Source: Gyrodactylus bullatarudis (taxonomy: Eukaryota > Platyhelminthes > Monogenea > Gyrodactylidea > Gyrodactylidae). Taken from it: a stretch of DNA of 64,000 nt. The position numbers and the translations under genes are program-made. The stretch's first letter is position 1. The number at the start of each line of letters is the position of its first letter. Of this stretch, positions 1 to 11,700 are shown piece after piece. The stretch covers positions 434,001 to 498,000 of the forward strand of contig SSNU01000055.1 in NCBI GenBank assembly GCA_012064415.1, given 5' to 3'. The notes below the pieces were generated by a model. That model made no database searches and was not told where the DNA came from. It saw only the letters and a list, made by a program, of their open reading frames with translations.

Positions 1-954
1 GATCATATTTTCAACAATGAAAATTTCAATTTGGGTCATTTAAGACTCTTGATTGCTGATGAGGCTGATAGATTCATTGAGGACGACCACCAAGATTGGT
101 TTACTGTGCTGGAAAATTTTATTTATTATAACAAGAATTCCATTAAGAAACTTCCAAATACTTCCCTCGAGTATGCTCTCAATGTTAATAACGATTTACC
201 CTTGCAAAAAATTCTCTCATCAGCTACACTATTTCAAAATCCTTCGCTTTTGAAAAAGTTCAATCTGCATTTGCCCATGTTAATCTTGCACAATAAAGAG
301 AAAAAAACAATCCCAGACACAAATGCCATGGAGACAGATCAAGATGGTAGTTATGACCTTTACAAGACACCAGAAGGCCTATCCGAGTATTATTTGATCA
401 CCAGATCGAACGATAAATTAGTAAATTTCTTAGCCCTGATTCACGAGGATTTATCAAATGAAAGAATTCTTGTTTTTATCAAGAATAAGGAACAGGCTGA
501 AAATCTGATCAAATTCTTGCAGAATTGTAGTCCAAAGATAAATGCCAATTTGATCTGTGGTGCTTTTAATTTGAATAGACGTCAGAAACATCTTAGAAAC
601 TTCAAATTGGGTATTGATCCTATACTCATCTGCACTGATGCGTTAGCCAGAGGTATAGACATTGAAAATGTAACTACAGTAATCAATCTTGACTTTCCAC
701 CTTCATCTGTTGTTTACATTCACAGATCAGGTAGAACTGCTAGGTTCGATAAAAAAGGTCGAGTTATCACATTTCTAGATCCAACTCAGGTTTTTCACTT
801 TAAAAAGTTATTAATCGAAGCAAACAGAACTTCCGTGACCGAAATGAAGCTGCAAAACAAGAAAAAGAAGCCGTTTATCATTGTCTATAACTCAGCCATG
901 AAACGTATGGAACACTTCAAGGATTGTGAGAAAAATGTCAAGAATAAAAAATAA
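1..954 (+). CDS. DDX51: DDX51/Dbp6-like DEAD-box RNA helicase, C-terminal part
   Basis: The reading frame is open from base 1, so the 5' end lies outside the window; 317 residues are present. Helicase motifs occur in order: motif II in IADEADRF (residues about 18-25 of the fragment), motif III as LSSATL, motif V near TDALARGIDIENV, and motif VI in YIHRSGRTARF. The long insert between DEAD and SAT and the GHLRLLIADEADR context fit the DDX51/Dbp6 branch, nucleolar ATP-dependent helicases of large ribosomal subunit biogenesis. No intron is visible in this part. The stop at 952-954 is only about 45 bp from the next gene on the same strand. Family assignment is from remembered motifs; the DEAD-box class is certain, the DDX51 branch likely. 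Confidence 0.85.
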   Translation, partial: DHIFNNENFNLGHLRLLIADEADRFIEDDHQDWFTVLENFIYYNKNSIKKLPNTSLEYALNVNNDLPLQKILSSATLFQNPSLLKKFNLHLPMLILHNKEKKTIPDTNAMETDQDGSYDLYKTPEGLSEYYLITRSNDKLVNFLALIHEDLSNERILVFIKNKEQAENLIKFLQNCSPKINANLICGAFNLNRRQKHLRNFKLGIDPILICTDALARGIDIENVTTVINLDFPPSSVVYIHRSGRTARFDKKGRVITFLDPTQVFHFKKLLIEANRTSVTEMKLQNKKKKPFIIVYNSAMKRMEHFKDCEKNVKNKK

Positions 955-997
955 TAATTCTGTTACTTACTACTAATCTTGTTCTAACTATTTTAGA

Positions 998-1576
998 TTG
1001 ACTCTATACACTTGTGATAATTATTTTCTTAAACAGATCTTACTCTTTTTATTTGGATTCATTCATTTCCTTGGCGGTGTGCCAAATTGTAAAATTAGCA
1101 ATCCCAAAGGGTTTCATAACAATATTGAATGTAAAGAAATTGATTTAAACTGTTATCTCCTCATTCAATTCTCCAAGGGACTATTTGTTGACCCCTATGA
1201 ATTAATCAGAATTGGATATGACATTGAGTTTCCACATTCCCCCCGTAAAACAATGTCTTATGTTGATGTTGAAGCAGCAAGTTGGGATTCAAATTCGTTG
1301 TTGGTGAAAATCTTAAACTTTTCCTCAACAAATGTAACTATCCCCGTTCATGCAAGATACCATCCTTCTCAGATTCATTCACTGTACAAAGACAGAGCTG
1401 ATATAGCTAAACCTAAAATTGAACTAATATGCAATAAAGAATCCATTTATGTGGACCTGGCTGTAGGTGAAAGTCTGTCAGTGCCCATTGGAAATTTAGA
1501 TGACCTTTGGATGGTTTCGGGACTAACATTGATTTTGATATGGCTTTCATTTTCAATAATTTATTTTTCAATATAA
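998..1576 (+). CDS. PIGX: PIG-X, subunit of GPI mannosyltransferase I
   Basis: PIG-X/Pbn1 is an ER membrane protein that stabilises PIG-M, which adds the first mannose to GPI anchors. The protein shows the family landmarks: LFVDPYELIRIGYDIEFP in the N-terminal half, VTIPVHARYHPS in the middle, a conserved ICN/VGESLSVPIGN segment, and one C-terminal hydrophobic helix (about residues 173-191) followed by a short tail. A hydrophobic stretch near the N-terminus (QILLFLFGFIHFLGG) looks like a signal peptide. The start is unresolved: the frame is open from 977 but has no ATG before the conserved region. A splice-acceptor-like TTTTAG ends at 996 and another (AAACAG) ends at 1036 in frame, so the initiator may come from an upstream or trans-spliced exon. 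Confidence 0.75.
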   Translation: MTLYTCDNYFLKQILLFLFGFIHFLGGVPNCKISNPKGFHNNIECKEIDLNCYLLIQFSKGLFVDPYELIRIGYDIEFPHSPRKTMSYVDVEAASWDSNSLLVKILNFSSTNVTIPVHARYHPSQIHSLYKDRADIAKPKIELICNKESIYVDLAVGESLSVPIGNLDDLWMVSGLTLILIWLSFSIIYFSI

Positions 1577-1606
1577 ATACTTTTTATTAGATTTGAAATA
1601 AAAATT

Positions 1607-1957
1607 CTACAGTGTATTATGTGGAGCAATTTTCTTTTTATCCTTGAGTATTGATCTGTGAACCATGATTCTGCCTTCTACCGTGGACATACGGGCTGCA
1701 AGGGAAAACTTTTCTCGTACATTAAGAGATATTCTTTTCATTCTTTTGGTGAATACATTGCCAGGACCTGCCCTAGATCCAACAAGTTGCATGCAAAGTT
1801 GGAATTGGATGGGAATCTTTTTGCTAGTTTCTAAGTTACATGTAGTGCTTTGGTTAACTTTTGGAACATATTCGTGGGTGTGCGTGAGCAGTGGAAAACG
1901 ATAATCGTTGGAAACGTTTCTTGAAAAAATTGACCAAATATTTTTGAATTTCAACAT
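1607..1957 (-). CDS. Small basic protein, probable mitochondrial ribosomal protein bL33m-like
   Basis: Single-exon 116-residue basic protein, convergent with PIGX (30 bp between stops) and head-to-head with RPS17 (84 bp between ATGs). The N-terminus MLKFKNIWSIFSRNVS is basic and hydroxyl-rich like a mitochondrial presequence. The C-terminal half, from QLVGSRAGPGNVFTKRMKR through REKFSL to DKKKI, resembles metazoan bL33m: a V-x-x-AGTG-F region, basic stretch, KL/REKL, and a terminal KKKI. bL33m proteins are usually about 65 residues, so this would be a long version. The resemblance is by eye and weak in the middle; it could be another small mitochondrial protein. Confidence 0.45.
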   Translation of the reverse strand: MLKFKNIWSIFSRNVSNDYRFPLLTHTHEYVPKVNQSTTCNLETSKKIPIQFQLCMQLVGSRAGPGNVFTKRMKRISLNVREKFSLAARMSTVEGRIMVHRSILKDKKKIAPHNTL

Positions 1958-2041
1958 TATTAAAATAATTTAAACGCATGATCAATGAATTTGTTTAGTT
2001 GAGTGAAATTATTTAATTTACCACATTACATTTGCTAAAGC

Positions 2042-2464
2042 ATGGTGAGTTGTGATTATCTCATTGTTAGGGCCGTGTAAGAACCAAGACAGTTAAAAAA
2101 GCATCTTGCAGAATCATTGAATTGTTCTACTCCAAGTTGGGACGTGATTTCCACACCAACAAGAGAGTTACTGAAGATGTTGCCGTTATCCAGTCCAAGA
2201 AGCTAAGAAACAGAATTGCTGGCTACATAACCCATTTGATGAAAAGAATCGAAAAGGGACCAGTCAGAGGAGTTAGTATCAAGCTTCAAGAAGAAGAGAG
2301 GGAAAGACGCGATAACTATCAACCTGAAGTTTCATGTCTCCAAATGGTAACTTCCATCGATCCTGTTACCGATGAAATGTTGGCTGCTATGGTAAGTTAT
2401 TTTTCTCATTCAACTTTAGAATCTTGTCGCTGCCAAAAACATCAGAACAAGACTTCAGGCTTAA
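2042..2464 (+). CDS. RPS17: 40S ribosomal protein S17 (eS17)
   Basis: Exons 2042-2044, 2071-2391 and 2420-2464 join in phase to 122 residues. The first exon is only the ATG, followed by a 26-bp intron (GTGAGT...TTAG); the second intron is 28 bp. Residues 2-90 follow eS17 closely: [58 protein letters not shown]. The last exon encodes [14 protein letters not shown], which does not resemble the usual eS17 C-terminus and ends about 13 residues early compared with the roughly 135-residue vertebrate protein. Divergent from the bL33m-like gene and convergent with ARP6 (160 bp between stops). Confidence 0.95.
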
Positions 2465-2623
2465 TTTTTTTAAATAAATATGTTCGATATTCAAATCGGA
2501 ATTCTTACTCTTTACAACCACCTTTTTCAGTTCTCAAATAATAATAGTATGTTTAGGAAACATGCTCTTAATATTATTGAATGAAAATTCAGTAAAATAT
2601 GTTTTGTATAAAAATTAATTTAT

Positions 2624-4017
2624 TTACAACGTAGGAAACCGTTGTTCACATATGTAGTCTCCGTTCTCTTCGTACTCTCGCCTACTAACTTGATATCTCT
2701 TGCCTTCTTCAGGATGATTGGCCAAAAGTTTACCGCCAAGCCAGGCGCTTATTTGAGGACTAATAAGTAACGTTAATAGTGCTCTTCATACAACGACTTG
2801 ACAAAAACTCACTTATTTCCTGACTCAACATTAACTGGGAAATCATCTGGACTGGATGATATTAGAATTTTTTCTCTAAAATTAGGATATTAAACAAAAA
2901 TATACATACACTCTTTCGACAAAACCGGGTAGTCGAGCATTACCTCCAGTTATGATAGTATTGCTGAGATAATTTAATCTACTGACATTGGAGTCCACCT
3001 TTTCATTAATAAAGTAAGGCAGAGCCTCTTCCAAGCCCATCTCATTAAAACCGACATCACTAGGATAGAATAAAAGTTCCGGAACTGTAAATCGTTCATT
3101 TGTTAAGAAGAGCATGTTTGAATTCTTTTCTGATTGATTCTTATCCTTTTCTATCTTATGTGTTGTAAGATAACCTTGCATAACATCAGAAAAGTCTGGC
3201 AAAACGTAATCCTTGGCTATAGAATCAGGATGATTGAATTCTTTTGATTTGGCTTTTTCGAGATCTTGAAAGAAATCATTGCTAACAAAGGAGGAGTGTT
3301 CTTTGCATTGATTCATTATGTAAACTTCACTTCTTACGTCGAGTTGACGATAAGAAATCATTTCAATTAAACGATTCGTTATAATCTTTCCACCCACATT
3401 TAGACGAACAACATGCTGGGGACATATTTTACCGTTTGTAAAGCCTACTAAATGAGAGAATGAATATCCTGAATCTATGACTAAACAACTTTTGCTCTGT
3501 TTCTTTTTGCAGTAGTTGAATGCGGTAAGGAAGGCAGCTAAAGTTGAATTAGAATATCTTATCTTTCTTACGATTAGTAACTATGAGGGATTCGATTCCA
3601 TATTCCTCGAACATTATTTGGTTCATAGTGGATTTTGCGGAAGAAAAATTGAAATATGGTTCAGTGAGAATAACTTCATATTCTTCTAATTCGAGGTTTT
3701 TCTAAAATTTGAATAGATCTTCTTACATTGGGTATTAAATGATTGAGAGTTAGATCCAGTATTTCTTTCTGAAGATCCCAATTGTTAATATAACCCTTTT
3801 TAAAGGGATAATTAAGATACAATTTGGATAAATTTTGCACCTTTTTGAGGTCAGGAGTGATGAATGTACTAGAACCATGGTATTTACTCTTGAATATGCA
3901 ATTATCGAATATTCTATCAATAAAAATTAAATTTTACCTCGGACCTGATTCGTTAGCGAAGCCGATTTTGTTGCATCCTCCTCCTAAATCAAGAATCAAA
4001 GTTTGACTTTTTGACAT
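2624..4017 (-). CDS. ACTR6: Actin-related protein 6 (SWR1/SRCAP chromatin complex)
   Basis: Six exons join in phase to 407 residues: 4017-3938, 3913-3727, 3701-3572, 3537-2910, 2875-2813 and 2759-2624, with introns of 24, 25, 34, 34 and 53 bp. Landmarks: actin phosphate-1 region near LILDLGGGCNKIGFANE; LNYPFKKGYINNWDLQ; VILTEPYFNF; phosphate-2 region VIDSGYSFSHLV; LNVGGKIITNRLIEMISYRQ, typical of ARP6; ITGGNARLPGF; and SAWLGGKLLANHPE before the ISRREYEENG-like end. ARP6 is a nuclear subunit of the remodeller that deposits H2A.Z. The length matches the family (about 396). It shares a 53-bp divergent interval with the small gene at 4071. Confidence 0.93.
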
Positions 4018-4070
4018 TGTGTGTAATTAAAACAAACTCGAATTTAATATTCAGGTTTCTTGATTCAGAA

Positions 4071-4277
4071 ATGATTGAAAAGAGCGAATTTGTAAGAGAT
4101 GAAAATTATCTCGAAAAGCTTGAAATTAAACTTAAGGCTATCAAATCTCAGAGACTTGATTCAAATAAGTTTATTGAAGAGTTAGTGGGAACGAGAAAAA
4201 ATTTGATGGATGAGTTCCTAAAGGAAGGTAAACAAATTCATTATCAGCCTGACGAGGAGGAGAGCTTACTGAGTTAA
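4071..4277 (+). CDS. Small acidic/charged protein, unrecognised
   Basis: A 68-residue reading frame begins at ATG 4071 and ends at TAA 4275-4277. It is rich in Lys and Glu, with a predicted helical stretch YLEKLEIKLKAIKSQR and an acidic end PDEEESLLS. I do not recognise the family. Support for being real: it fills the gap between two head/tail-packed genes, lies 53 bp from the ARP6 start codon in divergent orientation, and ends 33 bp before the convergent stop of the next gene. An AG at 4054-4055 upstream could be a 5' UTR splice acceptor. It may be the only coding exon of a short coiled-coil subunit. Confidence 0.5.
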   Translation: MIEKSEFVRDENYLEKLEIKLKAIKSQRLDSNKFIEELVGTRKNLMDEFLKEGKQIHYQPDEEESLLS

Positions 4278-4309
4278 TAAGTTTATTAAAAAATTAAATA
4301 AATATCATT

Positions 4310-5027
4310 TCAATAATCCAATAGAATTCTTATGTTTGTATCTAGCTCTTGTGCGATTTCACTTTCTTCTTTTATCTTCATTTCCAGTCGATTAATGTAT
4401 TTTTTATTCTCCTCAATTTGTTTTCTATAATTTTCATTGTTTAGTTTTACGTCCTCAATATTCATTTCTATTAGATCAAATGAATAGTCAAGAAAAGATT
4501 TGGAATCTCGCCTTCTTGATTTAGAAGCAGATATTTCTTGACGTAACAATTCAACATTAGAGGCTATACGAGATTCTGACTTTGACAAGCAATCCTGAAG
4601 ATTACTTGTTTCGTCGTAAACTTTGTTAAATTCTGTAAAAATCTTTTGATGAAAGTCTAAGGCAGCAGCGTTCTGATCTACAACTTGAATGTGTTTGTAA
4701 ATTTCTTCATATTCGCTAATTACGGATTCCAATTCGGCTATTTGTTTCTTGAGAGCTTTTTGGTTGGAGAGATGATTGGCTTCACTTTCAAGTTCACTAA
4801 AACAATTACTTTAGAAGTTACGTAGGCTGTGTGAAAGCAACTGAAGGACGGTTTTCATCATTATTCAAATCCATAGTCAATCTCCGACGAGATTTTGAGT
4901 CAATATTTGGAGAAAGCAAGCTTATACTTCTTCTTCTTCCAGTCTCTTCAATTGCCTCTATAAAAGATGATGCAATGTTTATACACGGTTTAACATATTT
5001 ACTGTAAAGATCTTGTTCAGTATTCAT
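4310..5027 (-). CDS. Coiled-coil protein, unrecognised
   Basis: Exons 5027-4822 and 4796-4310, joined across a 25-bp intron (GTAACT...TTTTAG), give 230 residues in one frame. The first half has two Arg-rich patches, GRRRSISLL and DSKSRRRLTMDL, with serines next to arginine (possible kinase sites), and a third SKSRRRDSKS at mid-protein. The second half is long heptad-like coiled coil: EANHLSNQKALKKQIAELE and YRKQIEENKKYINRLEMK. I cannot name the family; the composition would suit a kinetochore, centrosomal or cytoskeletal adaptor, but this is speculation. ATG 5027 is the first in frame. Divergent from the ZMYM-like gene (213 bp between ATGs). Confidence 0.6.
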
Positions 5028-5240
5028 GAATTTCAAAAATATTTTCTTATAGTTTCCCACAAAAATAAACAAGACACATTTATTATCAAAAATCAGATGT
5101 TGTTTTAATCGCTCTTTTGTTCTTTATTTTTTGAACACTGGTATAATCGGGATATTTGCATAAAAATATTTTATATCAGTCTTTGCGACAGCTTGAACAT
5201 TGTTATTCACTAGAATAAAAATCCTTAGATATCTGCAAAT

Positions 5241-7329
5241 ATGAGTTCTTACAGGTAAATCTCTGAATTAATTACTTTTTTTTCTAAAGTATGACTGCCA
5301 TTGATCCTGACACTGGTCAGTACATTGAAGTTCCAATTGATCCGTCTCAGTATTTAGTCCAGGACAGTAATGTTGTACAGTCTGGTAAAAGTTTAATTAA
5401 ACCTGAATTTTCCCATGCCAGTCGAAATCCGAGAATTACTGGGGGTCGAAAATCTCAAATAAACCAATCAAACTCAGGAATGATGTCCCTTGGAAGTAAT
5501 TACACACCAATTACATTATAAATTTATTTCTAATAAAAATGTACTTTTAGTTCCACAGACTTCAAATTCTCAAATTATCCATAGTCAATCAATCATGGGA
5601 AATTCATCGATAATGAACAATTCCCTTTCTGTTGATCGAATGGCTAATGCTATCGCAGGCACCGTTTCTCGAGGGCGTCCTCGTGGAAGAAGACCTCTAC
5701 GTGTAAGTATTTATATATATTTAAATAATTTTCCCTTCGTATTAATTTTTTTTAGGGACAATTTCCTGTTGTACCAATCGACATGGTTCGTCAATTGGGC
5801 ATTGAGCAGCAGGTAATCCTGCAACCAGCTGCCCCAGTCGCAATGAGAAATAAATCTCTCCTCTGTCGACCTTTGTGTATGAGTCGTAGAACTCAGGCTA
5901 ACATAATCACGAATGACATAGAATGTCAAGTTGATTTCAACTTTGACGAGGAACCTAGTCATTTGAAGCATGTCTCCAATGGTAATGACGTCAAGACAAG
6001 TTCTGCTGAGTCACAAACAGAAAAGAAGGTCACATTGGAAGTTTCAGAACAATCTGAACAATCCGAAGTCAAAATTAAATACATCCCCATTCCAGTACCT
6101 GTTCCGATTTATATTCCTGTTCCTGTTGCCACAAGGGTTCAACCCATGCCCTACCTGTGCCCAGTTCCTCTCCCAATACCCACCCCAATTAATTTACTCT
6201 TGAGCAGTTCTGAAGAAATAGAAAGGGCTGCCAAATTTTCTACTGAGCTAAACAACTCTAAGGAAGGTGAGGATAAAAAGATTACCTCCCCCACCATTGG
6301 ATCAAAGAGATTTCGCCTCTCTAGCAAAGATCCAGAGACTCCATCCAAAAAGGCTAAACTTCCCATAATAACACTTGAGTCTGGCGTCGATAGTAGCCAT
6401 CATCTCAAGTTCAGTTTTGGAATAAATGCATGGTGCCATTGGACCAAGCAAAAGACGCCTAGTGATGAAATTTACGATGACCTCCAAGTGGATCTTGTCA
6501 AAATGAATCCAGACCAACTGAACAATTGTTTAACCAAGTTTGTTACTCAAGTGAAAAAGCCCAACAAAGAGTCATATGTGGCTGATTCCATATTTTACTT
6601 GTGTCTCGGCATACAGGAATACCTGAATATTCACTCACAATCAGAGAATCAAAGGAATATTTTTAATACGAAACATTTCAAGACTTTTCCTCAAGCATTA
6701 AATGGAATCCTTGCCAATTTCCAACCTCGTATTTCAAACGATGGTCTCTTGATTTGTCGCATTGAAGAGGCTCATCTCTGGGAAGCTGACCAACTTGGCT
6801 CCTCAGATCCGTACACTTTACTCTTTACAGTCGTCTATCTGGTTACCAAGTACTTTGGATTAAGGACTCCTGATGGCCACCTCAATCTTTTACATTCAAA
6901 CTTTAACTTTGTATCCAATGAGCTGTTCTACACAGAAACTGGTAACAAGAAAAAGTTGAGCATTTCACCTCATCAATCGTGCAACGTGAATGTAGCCGGT
7001 AGTAAAAAGAACAACCAAAATCGTTGTCCGGTCAATATAATAAGAAAATATATCTCTCACTAGTAAGTTTATTTAAACTATTTAAAAGAAGAAATTGTCC
7101 ATTTTTAAAAATTCAATAATCTTCCACAAATTTCAGCTCAAATAGCGATAAAATGTCTAGTAAATCATATTTCTACGGAGAAATCACACAACTGCAGCAA
7201 GATTCCTGGTATTCCCCCGCATCCCAATTCGATAGAACAGAACTCTCATACATGATCAACAGAATTAAAATGGTCAAGGAGATCCAGGAGGCTTTTATGA
7301 ATAGTCAACATGAAAATAACAAGGCCTAA
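5241..7329 (+). CDS. ZMYM/QRICH1-like nuclear factor with AT-hook
   Basis: Exons 5241-5254, 5290-5495, 5551-5702, 5756-7062 and 7137-7329 join in phase to 623 residues (introns 35, 55, 53 and 74 bp). Features in order: polar N-terminus; AT-hook-like RGRPRGRRPLR (spanning the third intron); LLCRPLCMSRRTQ, resembling the tail of the last MYM zinc finger; a proline/valine run IPIPVPVPIYIPVPV that is typical of ZMYM2/3/4; and a C-terminal DUF3504-like domain with FGINAWCHWTKQK, LGIQEYL, GLRTPDGHLNLL, CPVNIIRKY and WYSP. ZMYM2-4 are chromatin-associated cofactors of about 1,300 residues; here the zinc-finger array is absent. Convergent with UBE2E. Confidence 0.75.
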
Positions 7330-7801
7330 TCATTACAGCTAGATATCTACACTAATTTCTAACAAAATTAGTCAATAAACTCTACTGTATCTGTCTGTCT
7401 CTCCTACTGTTAGTTTTATTCATAGATTTTTGATAAATCTCCAACCTTTTTTATATGAAATAAAGAATTTTTATAAAAACTATCAAAATTTTATCTACCA
7501 AAATTTATTGAAAGAGAGCTACCATCTGATGAAATTCTGTCTTCAAATCAAAGCATTCCTTTCGATTGAAACAAATTAAGTTGATTATGAACCAGTTCTA
7601 GACCATTACCTTTATAATGAGGAGTGAGAAGGTGGTGTTGAAAAAATTTATTAACGATTTCTCTTCCAAATTTCATACAACTTTACAGTGTAATAATATA
7701 GTAATACGTATATATAATATTGAATATATATATTGCTCAAGTTTTCTCGAATGACATGAAATAACAACAACTTATTTTTGGATCAGAAAAAGTCTTGATA
7801 A
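7330..7801. other. Convergent intergenic region, no gene seen
   Basis: AT-rich 3' flanks of the ZMYM-like gene and the UBE2E gene. AATAAA-like signals occur at about 7460 (+ strand). No open frame with coding character. Confidence 0.7.
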
Positions 7802-8593
<792 letters not shown>

Positions 8594-8709
8594 TCAAATA
8601 AACTTCTAACTCAGGTTTTTAGTTTTCTAATTTGTTTTTCCATGCTAATATAATCAGATGCCCTTAAATGTACCTATTTGAGTAGACTAGGTTTTTACTC
8701 GGCCCAAAT

Positions 8710-11700
8710 ATGCCGATAACATTCATTAAAAGTAAACCTTTTTGCTTATATTTTAGTTCTCTCCGGCAATATAAAGTCAGCCGATCCCTCTAGTTCATTT
8801 TACGTTTCAATTAAATTCAAAAATGCAAAGTTCTCAACAACCATCAAGAGTTCTGCCAGTCCTGTCTGGAATGAAGACTTTATCATGTAAATTTACTCGT
8901 CAACTAAATTTTCTTTAATTCCAGTGAAACACAGCACATGAATGGAGGCATTCATATCAGTCTTCAGAATAAAGGTCTCCTCTGGGACAAAAGTCTGGGC
9001 AATTTATTCATCCCGATAAAAAATCTTTTTATTTCCGACTCGGTACGATATTACTAATTTACCTTTAGCCTGTCATTAATAACTATCGACTCGATGACAT
9101 GAACGTTATTGTGAATGGTGAAATTATCGGGACCAAGAATCCGACACAAAATTTCCTCGTCATTGACATTCGCTTGGAGCCCCAGACGAACAATTTACAA
9201 AACTATGGGAGCCAGGCTAATTATGCAAACTTGAATTATACCCAGCCAAATATAGTAATTGAATTTGTGTTGTGCCTATTTCTTGTTGTTATAGATGTGT
9301 TGTTAAACCTCGAGATCTCATAAAAATGGCTTTTAATTTTCCCCATGCAGTTCTTAGGCCAAAATCCCAGTCATCTAAATGGTAAGTTTACCGTCGAAAT
9401 TTATTCGATTCCATTTACCTCATTGAAAATCAACAGGCTTCACACGAGATGACTTGAGAGTGCCCTACTCGGAAAAGTCAACAGGAGCCTACACGTCTTA
9501 TTCTCAAAGACACGGTGATTATGAAAATATAAACACGTGCTACCCAGCCTATAGTGACCGAGGTTATCAGAGTAACTTGGAATTAAACTGGTTTCCCGAT
9601 GACGCCAATAACCGATACTATTCCAATGAAAACTATGATAACCTCACAGTAAGTAATTCTGGAATATCATTATTATTATTTGAGAACCTGTGATATAATC
9701 ATTTTTGTCTACTAACAAGTAGATTTACTGTTAAAAACTTCAAAATATTTCAATTTTAACTTTGATTTCACCTCATTAAATAGTTTTCATCAATGCAAAT
9801 CCAAAAGAATCATCTCATTTTTAAATTTATCAATCATTTGTGTGGATACATTAAAACAAAATAATCTAGAACAACCTTTACATTCATAACTTTTAGCAAT
9901 ACTATTTAACAAATACACTACTTATTAAAAAAAAATCATACAGAAGAATTTAGAGAGTAATAGAGAGACTCACGACTCTTTTTCTTCCTGCTTGTGTGTG
10001 TGGTAATCTATCTCTCTCTTCTTGTCTTTGTAATTAATTTTTTTCTTTCTCTATGATTTATGATTTTCATTCAAACATAACTTGAAAATTTTTATTTTTC
10101 ATTAAAACAATGAAAAAATTTCACTATCATACTACTGTTCTCAAAAAAAGGAAAAAAACTACACCCAATTGAATGTGATTAGAAATTTATTCCTCTTTTC
10201 CTTTTGTTCCCCCTTTATAGAGCTGAAGAAGATGCATGAGGGAAATTTGCATTTTCCCCCTTCGGAAAATGAGACAATATCAACTTTTCTGTTGTATCTA
10301 AATAAATTCTATTTTTAATCATGGAAACTGTACTTTGATTATATAGATTTTATAGATGGGCAGATCATGATTTGATGTTGCCATTATTGCAATAATGATG
10401 TATTTCCATCTCCAAACGGGAATAAAAACAATTTTTTTAATTAACAAGAGCATAGCTATTTCCTACACACTGTACTATTACTAGCAACAGCTAGTGATGC
10501 CAATTAATAATTGACAGTTTATTGATATCCACAGAAAATAAATTTTTATTCACAAGAAAAACGAAAAAGTGATAATTTTGTGTTCAAACTTGCAGTAGAA
10601 AGATGGAAAAGTTCAAATTTCTTACAATTTTGACTACCTTAGTTATCGTGAACTCTTAACCAATAAAATTCAAGGTCAATTAAATTTCAATGAATTTTTA
10701 AAAAACTGAATTTAAAAATTTCGAAAAAAAATTTAATGAGATATTTTGTTTTATTTAGAATTACCACAACGAATCAAAGAGTTACATTATGGGATTCTAC
10801 TCCACAGAAGAGGAATACAATCAAGATCATCCAGAATATGAGTTTTATAATGACCGCATCAAAACTGACAACGTCAATAATACAAATGGTTTCTTGAATT
10901 TTGACCCTCAAAACTACCCGAATTTAACTCAAACTCCTATGACAAGTAATTTTGCAGTTTTTTATCCTTTCCAATGCACCTTTGATAATTTCTTTGATGA
11001 TATTTTTAGCTCGGAAGAAGAAATTTCAATCTCAGTTGATTCCGAATCTGTCTCACAAAGTAAGTTTTGATTGATTTAAACAAATTAAAATTTAATAGGT
11101 TTTTTCAATCTTTCTTAATAACAGAACAATTTTCTTGAAAGTCTGAATGTGTACTTACTTTGGAAAGTTTTCTTGTCACACAAACAATTGCCAATGGTAA
11201 TCTAATATATCTGTATATTCTAAGAAGATATTTTTTCCAATATCTGATAGATGATAATATGATCGTAAAATGTGGTTAGGGTTTTCATGAATAAAATTTA
11301 AAAATTTTATCCTTCTTACACTTGTAAATCCCATTTTTCCAAAATTCTTTAAAACGCATTAAAATGTTCAGAAAATGATAAGGATATATATGTAGAGAGG
11401 GGATTTAAAACAACTATCAGAACCATTCACATGCAAAAAGTCATATAGATTACTCAAAAAAGGGAATTTTATCATTTATCGTAGTAACATTCATTCAAAA
11501 TTTGTTGGCGCGGGTTTCAAAATTGTAATTTTCAAATGAGATTTTGTATATCAGAACAAAATATACAATTCATTAGGATTTTATTCTCAAAATTTAAATC
11601 TCTATCGAATGAGCGAATAGCCGAAAAAGTTGTAAGAATTTGTATTATATAAATTTAAAAAAAGATTCAAAAATTCAAGTATAATATAGCTAGTTTATAA

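Noticed and set aside
1665..1904. 79-codon plus-strand frame
   Set aside because: It is the antisense shadow of the basic minus-strand gene at 1607-1957, which has better composition and a clear start.
5711..5971. 86-codon minus-strand frame
   Set aside because: Lies opposite the main exon of the ZMYM-like gene and crosses its 53-bp intron.
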